Below are positions 1 through 8,697 of a DNA stretch of 41,241 nt, in pieces. The stretch lies in assembly GCA_051000345.1 (NCBI GenBank), contig JBPCOJ010000021.1:1-41241 (forward strand), read 5' to 3'. This DNA comes from JBHENC01 sp051000345. Lineage in GTDB: Bacteria > Acidobacteriota > Blastocatellia > Pyrinomonadales > Pyrinomonadaceae. Position 1 is the stretch's first letter; each line of letters starts with the position of its first letter. Under the pieces are notes generated by a model. The model was not told where the DNA came from. It made no database searches and saw nothing but the letters and a program-made list of their open reading frames with translations. The translations under genes were made by a program, and so were the position numbers.

Positions 1-1
1 C

Positions 2-649
2 ACGATTTTGATCGGCGATCATCTGCTCGTCAACAAATTCATTTTCGCGCCCGGCAAGACTTTGCCCTTTCTGCCGCAACGCGAAATCAGGCGCGGCGAC
101 ATCGTCGTTTTCAAATATCCGGGCAACCGTGAGCATCCCGAATTGAACGATCCCGAAACCCCGCCCTACACTCTGTTCGTCAAACGCGTGATAGGGCTTC
201 CCGGCGACAAACTCGAAACGCGCGGCACGCAGGTTTTCATCAACGATAAATTGCTGCCCGAACATCTCATCACGGCGATTGACCGCAACGACAAAGCGCC
301 CGATGAAATCATCAACGACACTGCGCGCAAGGAAACGGACAAATACAACGTTTATTACCGTCCGCGCGCAGGCCAATCCGCGCAGGACGATTTTGACCGC
401 ACATATTTCCACTACGGCACGGAAGGCAAGCCCGTCATTATTCCGCCCGGCAACTATTTCATGATGGGCGACAACCGGGACAACAGCGCCGATAGCCGCG
501 TGTGGGGACTCGTGCCGCGCGAACTGATTTTCGGACGTCCGATGTTCGTGCTTTGGTCTTATGATAAAAGCGTTTCGCCGAACAGCAACGGCATCACTGA
601 TCTTTTCTCGCACATACGCTGGAGCCGCACGGGAACATTGATTAAGTAA
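2..649 (+). CDS. lepB: Signal peptidase I, 5'-truncated by the window edge
   Basis: Membrane-anchored serine protease that removes signal peptides from exported preproteins on the outer face of the inner membrane. The open frame runs off the left edge and begins TILIGDHLLVNKF, the segment that normally follows the SMEP motif. The membrane anchor and catalytic serine therefore lie outside the window. The general-base lysine is visible in LFVKRVIGLPGD (codon at 182-184), and the conserved GDNRDNSADSRVWG box is near 470-505. A stretch of roughly 45 residues between them is hydrophilic, as is common in family members with a longer beta-domain insert. The stop is TAA at 647-649. cysS follows after 67 bases, probably in the same transcript. 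The identity is secure; the real start cannot be seen. Confidence 0.95.
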   Translation, partial: TILIGDHLLVNKFIFAPGKTLPFLPQREIRRGDIVVFKYPGNREHPELNDPETPPYTLFVKRVIGLPGDKLETRGTQVFINDKLLPEHLITAIDRNDKAPDEIINDTARKETDKYNVYYRPRAGQSAQDDFDRTYFHYGTEGKPVIIPPGNYFMMGDNRDNSADSRVWGLVPRELIFGRPMFVLWSYDKSVSPNSNGITDLFSHIRWSRTGTLIK

Positions 650-716
650 GAATCGGGTTGCGATTAAAGTGCAACCAAATAACAGCGCGAATCAGGGCGT
701 GCGAGAGTTACGAAGA

Positions 717-2114
717 ATGCTAAAATTTCACAACACACTGTCCGGCCAGCTTGAAGAATTCCGCACGCTCATTGACGGCGAAGTGCGCATGTATTCTTGC
801 GGCCCGACCGTGTGGGGTTACGCGCAGATAGGAAATTTTCGCACCTTCATCTTCGTCGATATTCTGCGCCGCTATTTGAAATTCAAAAACTACAAAGTCA
901 CGCACGCGATGAATATCACGGACGTGGAAGACCGCATCATCGCGCGCTCGATGGAAGCCAATCTTTCGATTGACGACTACACGGCGCAGTACATCGAAGC
1001 GCTCTGGGAAGACTTCGACGCTTTGGGCTGCGAACGTCCCGACATCGTGCCGCGCGCCACGCGCCACATTCCCGAAATGGTTTCGCTGATCGAACAACTC
1101 GAACAGCGCGGACATGCCTACAAGTCCGACGATTCCGTTTATTACCGCATCGGTTCGTTTCCCGAATACGGCAAGCTCTCGAAAATAAATTTCGCGGGCA
1201 ACATCGCGGGCGCAAGCGAGCGCATCGACACGGACAAATACGAAAAGGAAGACGCGCGTGATTTCGCTTTGTGGAAGGCCGCCGGAGCGGGCGAGATTGC
1301 GTGGGACACGAGTTTAGGGCGCGGGCGTCCCGGCTGGCACATCGAATGTTCTGCGATGGCGATGAAATATTTGGGCGAGACGTTCGACATTCACGCGGGC
1401 GGCATCGATCTGGTTTTCCCGCATCACGAAAACGAGATTGCGCAATCCGAAGGCGCGACAGGCCACCCGTTCGTCAAATACTGGCTGCACGCAGAGCACC
1501 TCAAGGTTGACGGCGAAACGATGTCGAAATCGAAGGGCAATTATTATACGTTTCGTGATTTGACCGAACTCGGTTTTGCGCCCGTCGGCATACGCTATTT
1601 TCTGTTGAGCGTGCCGTATCGCAAGCAACTCAACTTCACTCTCGAAGCGTTGCGCGGCCACGAAAAATCCGTGATGAGTTTGCGTGATTTTCGCTCGCGC
1701 CTCACGGAAGCGCGCGTGGAATCCGGCCGCAATCCGCGTCTGATGGACGCCGCCGCGCGCGCGCTCGAAGAATTTACCGCCGGAATGGACGACGATCTCA
1801 ATACATCCGTCGCGCTCGCCGCGCTCCACAATCTAACGCGCGAAGTCAACACAGCACTCACGCGCGACGAAGTTCTTGAGGACAACAAACAGGAAATACT
1901 TCGGCTACTCGAACGCTTCGACACGGTGCTCAACATTTTCGGCGACGGGCAATCGGAAATGCTCGACGCGGAAATTCAATCTTTGATTGACGAGCGACAG
2001 GAAGCGCGCCGACGACGCGACTTCGCACGCGGTGACGAAATCCGCGATCAATTAATGGCGCGCGGCATCAACCTCGAAGACACGCGCGACGGCGTGCGCT
2101 GGAAACGACGTTGA
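717..2114 (+). CDS. cysS: Cysteinyl-tRNA synthetase
   Basis: Class I aminoacyl-tRNA synthetase that charges tRNA-Cys in the cytosol. The first residues, MLKFHNTLSGQLEEF, match the family N-terminus, so ATG 717 is preferred over a GTG 48 bases upstream that would add a non-conserved tail. Landmarks are CGPTVWGYAQIGN (ATP signature region), GRPGWHIECSAM and FPHHENEIAQSE (zinc ligands together with the first Cys), ETMSKSKGN (KMSKS loop), and a C-terminal helical domain ending in DGVRWKRR. Length (465 aa) is normal. One oddity is that the HIGH-type signature reads QIGN, so its first histidine is glutamine. The gene follows lepB closely. Identity is certain from the overall motif set. Confidence 0.97.
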   Translation: MLKFHNTLSGQLEEFRTLIDGEVRMYSCGPTVWGYAQIGNFRTFIFVDILRRYLKFKNYKVTHAMNITDVEDRIIARSMEANLSIDDYTAQYIEALWEDFDALGCERPDIVPRATRHIPEMVSLIEQLEQRGHAYKSDDSVYYRIGSFPEYGKLSKINFAGNIAGASERIDTDKYEKEDARDFALWKAAGAGEIAWDTSLGRGRPGWHIECSAMAMKYLGETFDIHAGGIDLVFPHHENEIAQSEGATGHPFVKYWLHAEHLKVDGETMSKSKGNYYTFRDLTELGFAPVGIRYFLLSVPYRKQLNFTLEALRGHEKSVMSLRDFRSRLTEARVESGRNPRLMDAAARALEEFTAGMDDDLNTSVALAALHNLTREVNTALTRDEVLEDNKQEILRLLERFDTVLNIFGDGQSEMLDAEIQSLIDERQEARRRRDFARGDEIRDQLMARGINLEDTRDGVRWKRR

Positions 2115-2403
2115 CCGAAGTGGTATGATTAATGCCAACGAAGCGCCGGCGCACTTAACATCCGCGAAGCTAGATGACTAGAATGTTTCGCAGCAGGCAC
2201 AAACTTTATCGTACGATCTATGCAATCGCTAAACTCGCATTCCCGAATGTCCGTTATGTTCAAGCTTCAGGATTCTCATCATCGCCCGCAAGACACGCGC
2301 GCTAATCTGTTCGGCGACTAGCACGCCGCCCGCCCGTGTTCTCTCGTCACTTTTCAATTCCCTTTCTTCAACTTCCCCTCGCTTTCACGCTTAGGAGAAA
2401 TAT

Positions 2404-3762
2404 ATGTCTACGACTATCGCACCACCGAAAAGACCCGAAATAAAAACCGCGCTGCCCGGCCCTAAAGGACAGCAAATCGTCAAAGCCGATCACGAATTCG
2501 TTACTCCGTCTTACCCGCGCCCGGAATGGCAGCTCGTCGCCGAGAGCGCATCGGGCGTCTGGGTCGAAGACGTTGACGGCAACATCTTTTTAGATTGCAA
2601 CGCGGGCGTCGCCGTCTGCTCGACAGGCCACTGCCACCCGGAAGTCGTCGCGGCGATTCAGGAGCAAGCCGCGAAGCTGATACACATGTGCGGCACGGAT
2701 TTTTATTACGATTTGATGCCGCGCCTCGCGCGCAAGCTCGATGAAATCACTCCCGTCCCAAGCCCTACGCGCACGCATTTTGCCAACAGCGGCACGGAAG
2801 CCGTCGAAACAGCGTTGAAGCTGGCGATGTATGTGACGGGACGCCAAAAGTTCATCGCATTTTTCAACAGCTTTCACGGGCGCACGCTCGGCTCGCTTTC
2901 GCTTACTTCGTCCAGAGTCGCACAGCGCAAAGGCTTTCATCGCCAAGCGCTCGACGTGACGCATGTGCCTTACGCTTACTGTTTGCGCTGCCCGTTCAAT
3001 CTGGGCAAATGCGAAGACGGCTCATGCTGTCTCGGCGGACTGGATTGGATCGAAAAACGCTTGTTCAATACGACGATTGCTCCCGAAGAATGCGCGGGGA
3101 TAGTCGTCGAATGCGTGCAGGGCGAAGGCGGCTACATTCCCGCGCCGAAGGAATTTTTACAGGGCTTGCGCCGCATCTGCGACGAACACGGCATTATGCT
3201 GATCGTTGACGAAGTGCAGAGCGGCATGGGACGCACGGGCAAAATGTTTGCGAGCGACCACTATGATCTGAAGCCTGACATTTTGTGCATTGCGAAGGGC
3301 ATTGCATCCGGTTTGCCGATTGGCGCATGTGTCGCGCGCGCTGATTTAATGACGTGGCCGCCGGGCGCGCACGCCTCCACCTTCGGCGGCAATCCGGTGG
3401 CAATCGCCGCCGCGCTCAAGACGATTGAACTACTGGAGCGCGAGCTTTTGCAGAACAGCGCGGACGTGGGCGCGTATTTGCAGGACGGCTTGCGCAAGCT
3501 GATGCAGAAGCACGATTGCATTGGCGATGTGCGCGGGCTTGGCATGATGATCGGCGTGGAGTTTGTCGAAAACAAAGATTCGATGACGCCCGCGCCCGAA
3601 CTGCGTGACCGCATCGAACGCAATGCCTTCGAGCGCGGATTGATTTTGCTCGGCGCGGGCGCGAACACAATCCGCTGGTCGCCGCCGCTTATCCTAACGC
3701 GCGAAAACGCAGATGTCGCATTGGAGATTTTCGACGAAGCGATTGCCGCAGCGCGCACCTAA
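2404..3762 (+). CDS. Class III PLP-dependent aminotransferase (acetylornithine/ornithine/4-aminobutyrate type)
   Basis: Cytosolic fold-type I, PLP-dependent enzyme that transfers (or, in some close relatives, racemises) the amino group of an amino acid. NSGTEAVE (129-136) binds the cofactor phosphate, the aspartate in IVDEVQSG (D269) contacts the pyridine nitrogen, and K298 in IAKGIASGLP is the expected Schiff-base lysine. FGGNPVA follows. The 452-residue length and a cysteine-rich insert (C193, C196, C203, C208, C209) resemble the archaeal-like branch that includes broad-specificity ornithine/4-aminobutyrate aminotransferases and amino-acid racemases, rather than compact ArgD. No arginine genes are nearby, so the substrate is open. 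The start has a strong TTAGGAGAAA ribosome site. The gene stands alone and is followed by a long hairpin. Confidence 0.88.
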   Translation: MSTTIAPPKRPEIKTALPGPKGQQIVKADHEFVTPSYPRPEWQLVAESASGVWVEDVDGNIFLDCNAGVAVCSTGHCHPEVVAAIQEQAAKLIHMCGTDFYYDLMPRLARKLDEITPVPSPTRTHFANSGTEAVETALKLAMYVTGRQKFIAFFNSFHGRTLGSLSLTSSRVAQRKGFHRQALDVTHVPYAYCLRCPFNLGKCEDGSCCLGGLDWIEKRLFNTTIAPEECAGIVVECVQGEGGYIPAPKEFLQGLRRICDEHGIMLIVDEVQSGMGRTGKMFASDHYDLKPDILCIAKGIASGLPIGACVARADLMTWPPGAHASTFGGNPVAIAAALKTIELLERELLQNSADVGAYLQDGLRKLMQKHDCIGDVRGLGMMIGVEFVENKDSMTPAPELRDRIERNAFERGLILLGAGANTIRWSPPLILTRENADVALEIFDEAIAAART

Positions 3763-3776
3763 ACGAAAGCGCAGAC

Positions 3777-3860
3777 AAAGAGCCGCAGATGAGTGGCGGA
3801 TGAACGCGAATCAAAATCATTCCGATTCGCGTTTCATCCGCTCATCTGCGGCTCTTTTAT
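3777..3860. terminator. Long hairpin between convergent genes, probable bidirectional terminator
   Basis: A left arm (3777-3812) and a right arm (3824-3860) form an almost perfect inverted repeat of about 34 bases around an 11-base loop. The outer stem is AAAGAGCCGCAGATGAG paired with its complement, followed by TTTTAT on the plus side and preceded by ACAAAG on the other. It separates the plus-strand aminotransferase from the minus-strand lipoprotein, where a two-way terminator is expected. The stem is much longer than needed for termination and carries GATGAACGCGAATC-like wording that may belong to a dispersed repeat. Confidence 0.75.
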
Positions 3861-3898
3861 TCGTTCGAGAGGCAATGTAAAACCCGCATGTCGCGTCT

Positions 3899-4894
3899 TT
3901 ACATCTCGTCAATCAACGCGGGCTTTCTTTTCGGCGGCGCGGGCGCGGTGGCGACGGCTTTCAGCGTGCCTCCGCCGCTATAACCATCCGAGACATTCGA
4001 CGGCAGCGAGGTAAACGTCAGCGCAAAACTATTTTCTCCGTCCGTAAATTGCCCCGTCGCCGAAAGCGCGCTGTTCGGATTATCCACGAACGAATTCGCA
4101 TCGAGCGGCGCGAAATTGAATTTTCCATCTCCCGCGACAAGGCCAGTTGCAACGCTACTCAATGCGCGCGGCTTTGCGCCTTCGGTATTCTTCAAAGCGA
4201 AGGCGAACGTCGCCAGCTTGCCGAAACGCATCACGCGCAGTTCGCCGCCGAAGCCGAATGTTTCCCCGCGTCCCGCGATTCCTCCCGACATCGTAAATTT
4301 GCCTTCGTCCACGCGGTACGGGCGCATTGAAGACTTCCATACATCTTCGACTTCGAGCGACAGATTTGCATCGGCGCGTGCGAGCGGCACGATGACAATT
4401 TTGTACGGAGCTGAAATCACCTGCGTAGACATTCCGCCGCCCTCCGGCGAAGTCGCGGAAACGCGCACCGCATCGTTCGCCATGCGCGAGATTTCAACCG
4501 CGTAGCCGCCCGTCCGACGCGTGCCGAGAAACGCCGCGATGACGGCATTCGACTTGAAAAAGTCTGCGCTCATTTCCGGCAAGTTGGGCGCGGCTTCCGC
4601 GCGTAGCGCCGCGTAAACGTCCGCATCCCGCGCGACGATCAAAACTGCGTCGGCGACGCGGCTGAAGCCACCTTCCGCCAGAATTTTCAAATCATTATTC
4701 ACGTTTTTCTCCGTGCCGCGCGGCGCTGGCGCGTTTGCTTCGGGAACGTCTTTTTTATTCTTTGATTGCTGCGGCGATGATGCGGCGTTCGGCGTAGCTT
4801 TTTTTTGTGTGGCTGTATCGCACGCAGCGACGTTCATTCCGTTTAAGGCGAGCGGCAAGAGCGCAATAAGCAAGCCGGTTCTAAATTTCAACAT
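3899..4894 (-). CDS. Lipoprotein with PrcB-like C-terminal domain
   Basis: Predicted envelope lipoprotein of 331 residues. The N-terminus is hydrophobic and ends in a lipobox-like VAAC (Cys at about 25), followed by a Lys/Pro/Ala-rich linker to about residue 65. The middle (roughly 75-175) contains FFKSNAVIAAFLGTRRTGGYAVEI and a later TQVISAPYKIVIVP. These resemble the PrcB C-terminal domain of the treponemal protease complex and many stand-alone secreted proteins. The C-terminal half is beta-rich without a recognised family. ATG 4892-4894 is preceded by AGGAGT about 8 bases upstream. The gene converges on the aminotransferase and lies downstream of the amidohydrolase in the same direction, 146 bases away. 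Function is unknown; a protease-partner or protein-binding role is only an inference from the domain. Confidence 0.7.
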   Translation of the reverse strand: MLKFRTGLLIALLPLALNGMNVAACDTATQKKATPNAASSPQQSKNKKDVPEANAPAPRGTEKNVNNDLKILAEGGFSRVADAVLIVARDADVYAALRAEAAPNLPEMSADFFKSNAVIAAFLGTRRTGGYAVEISRMANDAVRVSATSPEGGGMSTQVISAPYKIVIVPLARADANLSLEVEDVWKSSMRPYRVDEGKFTMSGGIAGRGETFGFGGELRVMRFGKLATFAFALKNTEGAKPRALSSVATGLVAGDGKFNFAPLDANSFVDNPNSALSATGQFTDGENSFALTFTSLPSNVSDGYSGGGTLKAVATAPAPPKRKPALIDEM

Positions 4895-5040
4895 ATGATG
4901 GTACTCCTGACTCCGTTGTTTTCTTCGCGCATGTACGGGCGGGAAAGAATGCGCTTACGGTAATGAACGCGTGGGGCTACATAAAATTGCATCCACGTAA
5001 ACAAGATGCGCGCTTTTCAACGAAGGCTGCTTTGAACAAA

Positions 5041-6495
5041 TCAAGCACGCAGCCGCTTGCCGATCTCCTTCAAGCGCGCGCCTAATCTTTCTTCGTCAAC
5101 AATCAGAACGCGCCCATCACGATAAATCTCTTTTCCCGCGACCATCGTCAACAACACATCGCGTCCCGATGAAGAAAAAACGAGCGCCGCCGCCGGATCG
5201 AAAACAGGCAGTTGGTGCGCGCCGTTTAGATTGATTACCGTTAAATCCGCTTCGAGGCCAACGTCGAGCGTGCCTGTTTGATTTTCCAAACCCAATGCGC
5301 GAGCGCCGCCGCGCGTCATCGTTGACAACACATCAGCGGCGCTCATCATCGCCGCGCTATCGGAAGCATCGCGGGCGGCGCGCGCAGAGAGCAGGGCGAA
5401 GCGCGCTTCCTCTAACATATCGCAGGCATTGTTGCTCGCCACCGAATCGCTGCCGAGTCCGACAATTACTTTGCGTTCGAGGAACTTAGCAAACGGCGCG
5501 CGCCCGTGTCCGAGCTTGGCGTTAGACTTCGGGCAGTGCGCAACACGCGCCCCAGTTTCACGCAATGTCTCGATGTCCGCGTCATCGACTTGTATGCAGT
5601 GCGCGAGCAACGGGCGCACGCTCAACACGCCGAGCGCGGCGAGATATTGAATCGTCGAAACTCCCGGCGCGTGCCATTCGATGCCGCGCCGCGTTAATCC
5701 TTCGGCGAAAGTGCCGCGCCCTTCACGCATCAATAAATCTTCCGCGACGGATTCCGCCGCGTGCATCATTAAAGGCAACTGCTCCGCTTCCGCATAAGCG
5801 GCGATGAGTTGCAAAAGCGGCGCGCTGACAGTGTATGGCGCGTGGGGCGAGACACCTACGCGCGCGAGTTCGGTTTCACTTGCGCGCAAGGCGGCAATCT
5901 TTTCTCGAAGCTTGTCGAACTGTTCGCGCGCAGACTTCGGATCAGGCCCGAAGGCTTCCTGATAGACGATGCCGCGCAAGCCTACGTCGCGCAAAGCGGC
6001 GAGGCTTGCCATACCGGAATCCGAAGCGTCGCCGACGCAAGTAACGCCCGCGCGTGCCGCTTCGATTGCGCCGCACGTCGCCGAAACGCGTATGTCATCG
6101 GGCGTCAAATGTTCGGCGCGCGTTGCCGTCAGCCTTCTGAGCCAAGCGGAAAAATCGTTTTCCTCTTGTTCGAGAAAGCCGCGAAAGATTGTCAGTTCCA
6201 GATGCGAATGCGCGTTGACGAAGCCGGGCAGAATCGCCGCCTCGCTGAAGTTTTGCAGTCGTGCGCACGGAAAGTTTTTTATGAGAGATGCGCGCGTATC
6301 GCAGCCGACGATGCGCGTTCCCGCGACGGCCACCGCGCCGTCTTCGATCACGTCCGACGAGACGGGCAAAACATAGCGCGCGCAATAAAGCGTTACATCC
6401 GAAGATTCGCGCAAACTCGCCGCAAGCCCGCTAATTTCGTTTGGCTTTGATTGAGCGTCGGATTGCATTTCGGATTGAGTGTCTGACCGAGTCAC
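5041..6495 (-). CDS. Metal-dependent amidohydrolase/deaminase (TRZ/ATZ-SAH deaminase family)
   Basis: Cytosolic hydrolase of the cytosine-deaminase-like branch of the amidohydrolase superfamily, which removes amino or chloro groups from purine or triazine-like rings. Metal ligands are visible as HSH in GFVNAHSHLEL (H96, H98), a histidine in PLMMHAAES, a later histidine in LLAHCIQVDD and the aspartate in VGLGSDSVASNN. VSPHAPYTVS is a further family landmark. Candidate activities are S-adenosylhomocysteine/5'-methylthioadenosine deamination or aminodeoxyfutalosine deamination for menaquinone synthesis; the sequence alone does not decide. The start is GTG at 6493-6495, overlapping the TGA of the upstream MFS gene (GTGA), so translation is probably coupled. 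The first 35 residues are Ser/Gln-rich and look unstructured. Confidence 0.82.
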   Translation of the reverse strand: MTRSDTQSEMQSDAQSKPNEISGLAASLRESSDVTLYCARYVLPVSSDVIEDGAVAVAGTRIVGCDTRASLIKNFPCARLQNFSEAAILPGFVNAHSHLELTIFRGFLEQEENDFSAWLRRLTATRAEHLTPDDIRVSATCGAIEAARAGVTCVGDASDSGMASLAALRDVGLRGIVYQEAFGPDPKSAREQFDKLREKIAALRASETELARVGVSPHAPYTVSAPLLQLIAAYAEAEQLPLMMHAAESVAEDLLMREGRGTFAEGLTRRGIEWHAPGVSTIQYLAALGVLSVRPLLAHCIQVDDADIETLRETGARVAHCPKSNAKLGHGRAPFAKFLERKVIVGLGSDSVASNNACDMLEEARFALLSARAARDASDSAAMMSAADVLSTMTRGGARALGLENQTGTLDVGLEADLTVINLNGAHQLPVFDPAAALVFSSSGRDVLLTMVAGKEIYRDGRVLIVDEERLGARLKEIGKRLRA

Positions 6496-7928
6496 GCGGA
6501 AATCTCTTCTGAATCAGCAGCGATTAAATTCTTCGCGTTGCGGCCCACTCGTTGCAGCGCGAACCATAACAAGCCCGATAGCGCGATCACCACGCCGCCT
6601 GTTCCAGCGATGATGCGTATGCCGTATACGTCTGCCGCCGCGCCCGCCGCGAGCATCGAGCCGACCATCATCAACGTCGTCAGCGTTTCATACGAAGCGA
6701 AGACGCGCCCGCGATAACGATCCTCTGTGCGGCTCATCATAATCGTTTGCTGCGCCGTCCACCATATCGCAAAGTTGGCTTCGCGCGCGGTCAACACGAG
6801 CGCCGCCGTCCATAGCGTTGGCATAAAGCTGAACAGCGCGAGGCCGCACCCGTCGAAGACCATAGAGCGTCCCATGCGCGCGCCGAGTTCGCTGCCCGTT
6901 GCCTTATTAAAGCGCCGCGCAACGGGAGCGCCGAGCACGCCGCCCAAGCCCATTGCGATAAAAAGAATGGAGATGCCGAAATCCACAGGGCGCGCGACCC
7001 ATCCCGCGACTGTCGCAGCGCCGAGCCGCGCGCCGAAAATGCTGTAGAGCGCACGCGCAACACCGTTGCCCAATCCCCATCCGGCGGCGACGATAAATAT
7101 GCTCGCCAGCACGCGATTGCCTTTGACGTAATGCAGGCCTTCGCGGAAATCTGCGTATGCGCGCCGCAACGCATTGTTGAAGGAATCGCCGCGCGCCTTT
7201 GAAGCCGGAAGCTTGAAAGCAGACACAGCGTCGGCTTCCAGTGCCATTATTTCAAGCGGCGTCACGCGCGCGATCTTTTCAATTTCAGGCAGTTCCCTGT
7301 TCGCTGCAAGTTTCGTGATTGCTGCCGCGTGTTGCTCGCTCGTCGGCGTGCGAATACGTCGAATCATTTCGGCTGAAACGAGAAAGGTCAGAGCATTGAT
7401 CGCAAACACGGCGTTGCGTCCGGCGAAGGTTGCGATAAGGCCGCCGAGCGCGGAGCCTATCGCAATGGTCGCGGCAGTCGTCGAAGCCGAAAGAGCGTTA
7501 GCGCTTAAAAGTTGATCCTGCCCGCGCGCGATGTTTGGAATGGATGCGCGCTTGGCGGCGTTGAAGAAGGCGGAGACGCTAAAAAGCATTGCGCCGACAA
7601 TGTAAATAATCGAAAGTTTGCCGAAGCTCGTGGCGAAGACGAATCCGAAGGCGAGCACTGCGCGCGCCGCATCAGCCGCGATCATCACGCGCCGTCTGTC
7701 CGCGCGATCCGTGACGACGCCCGCCAGCGGCCCGAAGAAAAAAAGCGGCAAATGCCGTGCGAGCGCGTAAGCGGCGAGCGCGAGTCCTTGACGATGCAGC
7801 CCTGCGAGTTCAAACGTCAAGGCGAGCACGGCGATGTTGTTGAGCCAGTCGCCAATCTCGGAAACGATCTGCCCGATCCACAGGCGGCGGAAATCAGCAT
7901 TCGCGCGCAACAGTTGCCGATACGTCAA
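6492..7928 (-). CDS. Major facilitator superfamily exporter (EntS/MFS_3-like)
   Basis: Inner-membrane proton-driven transporter of 478 residues with about 12 hydrophobic segments. The opening LLRANADFRRLWIGQIVSEIGDW is typical of the enterobactin-exporter-like MFS_3 group. The loop GVVTDRADRRRVMI between helices 2 and 3 is the classic MFS motif A. A long charged central loop (about residues 195-260) lies between the two halves. The start is TTG at 7926-7928, overlapping the TGA of the transglycosylase gene (TTGA); no nearby ATG gives the conserved N-terminus. The substrate is not indicated: no siderophore genes are present. Tight coupling to an amidohydrolase downstream might mean a shared metabolite, but this is inference. 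Confidence 0.88.
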   Translation of the reverse strand: MTYRQLLRANADFRRLWIGQIVSEIGDWLNNIAVLALTFELAGLHRQGLALAAYALARHLPLFFFGPLAGVVTDRADRRRVMIAADAARAVLAFGFVFATSFGKLSIIYIVGAMLFSVSAFFNAAKRASIPNIARGQDQLLSANALSASTTAATIAIGSALGGLIATFAGRNAVFAINALTFLVSAEMIRRIRTPTSEQHAAAITKLAANRELPEIEKIARVTPLEIMALEADAVSAFKLPASKARGDSFNNALRRAYADFREGLHYVKGNRVLASIFIVAAGWGLGNGVARALYSIFGARLGAATVAGWVARPVDFGISILFIAMGLGGVLGAPVARRFNKATGSELGARMGRSMVFDGCGLALFSFMPTLWTAALVLTAREANFAIWWTAQQTIMMSRTEDRYRGRVFASYETLTTLMMVGSMLAAGAAADVYGIRIIAGTGGVVIALSGLLWFALQRVGRNAKNLIAADSEEISA

Positions 7929-8608
7929 CGCGCCTGCTCCACCCTTGTCGTTGTTGCTGCTACCGTTCTTGTGGCTGCCGTTTCTGGATGCTCATCGTTA
8001 TCGTTGTCGCTGCGGCTGGCTTCCGATTTGTTTCCAGAGAGGCCACGCGCGGCTTTTAGTTTGTGGTAGCGTTCGAGTATGTCCGTCACATAAGCGCGCG
8101 TCGAAGGAATGTCTATGCGCGCGACGAACTCTGTTTCCGTGAGCGGGCGCTTATCGTTCGTGCGGCTCCATTCGGCGGCGCGACTCGGCCCCGCATTGTA
8201 GCCCGCAACCATGCGCGCTTCGACGCCCGGCACGTCACGATAATCTTCGTAAAGTTTTTCCAGATACCAGCAGCCGACTCCGATGTTGCGCTCCGGGTCG
8301 CGCAGTAGAGTTCGCGGATCACGCGCCATCTGGCGTTCGAGTTCGCGCATTCCCGTCTGTGCCGCCCATTCGCGCCCGACTGTGGGCGTCACCTGCATCA
8401 AACCGATTTCGCCGTCGCCGCCGATCTTCCAAGGGCGAAAATAAGTTTCCTCGTAGATGACGCTCCACACGAGGTCTGGATCAATCCGGTAGACGTTCGC
8501 CTGCCGCTGTATGAACACGTCATAGCGGTGCATCCATAGTTGATTGAAATAGTAGAGGCCGACAGCGCCGGTGGAGAGCAGAACGAGAACGATGACGAAG
8601 CGTTTCAT
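7925..8608 (-). CDS. Lytic murein transglycosylase, SLT domain
   Basis: Periplasmic, membrane-anchored enzyme that cleaves the MurNAc-GlcNAc bond of peptidoglycan with 1,6-anhydro product formation. One hydrophobic helix (residues 4-24) anchors the protein. The compact Slt70-type catalytic domain follows, with the catalytic glutamate E54 in VIYEETYFRP, then GEIGLMQVTP (66-75) and MVAGYNAGPSRA. The last 35 residues are a polar Ser/Asp/Asn/Thr-rich tail with no domain. Length is 227 aa. ATG 8606-8608 has no Shine-Dalgarno sequence; a heptad-repeat palindrome begins 6 bases upstream. The stop overlaps the MFS start by 4 bases, so the two are probably co-translated. Confidence 0.9.
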   Translation of the reverse strand: MKRFVIVLVLLSTGAVGLYYFNQLWMHRYDVFIQRQANVYRIDPDLVWSVIYEETYFRPWKIGGDGEIGLMQVTPTVGREWAAQTGMRELERQMARDPRTLLRDPERNIGVGCWYLEKLYEDYRDVPGVEARMVAGYNAGPSRAAEWSRTNDKRPLTETEFVARIDIPSTRAYVTDILERYHKLKAARGLSGNKSEASRSDNDNDEHPETAATRTVAATTTRVEQAR

Positions 8609-8614
8609 AAAACA

Positions 8615-8690
8615 GATGCTGGATGTCGGATGTCAGATGTCAGATGCTAATCGCCGTTTATTGCCCGGCATCCAGCATCCGACAGCTAAT
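8615..8690. repeat. Heptad-word palindrome H1 (word GATGTCA)
   Basis: Five consecutive 7-base words (8615-8649), each a variant of GATGTCA such as GATGCTG and GATGTCG, are followed after a short loop by complementary words built on CATCCAG/CATCCGA (8669-8690). The two arms can pair imperfectly. The element fills the gap between two minus-strand genes and ends 6 bases before the transglycosylase start codon. Confidence 0.8.
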
Positions 8691-8697
8691 ATCTATT

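Noticed and set aside
5295..6450. Long plus-strand frames opposite the amidohydrolase gene
   Set aside because: Antisense shadows of a GC-rich coding gene: Arg-rich, no starts with ribosome sites, no family resemblance.
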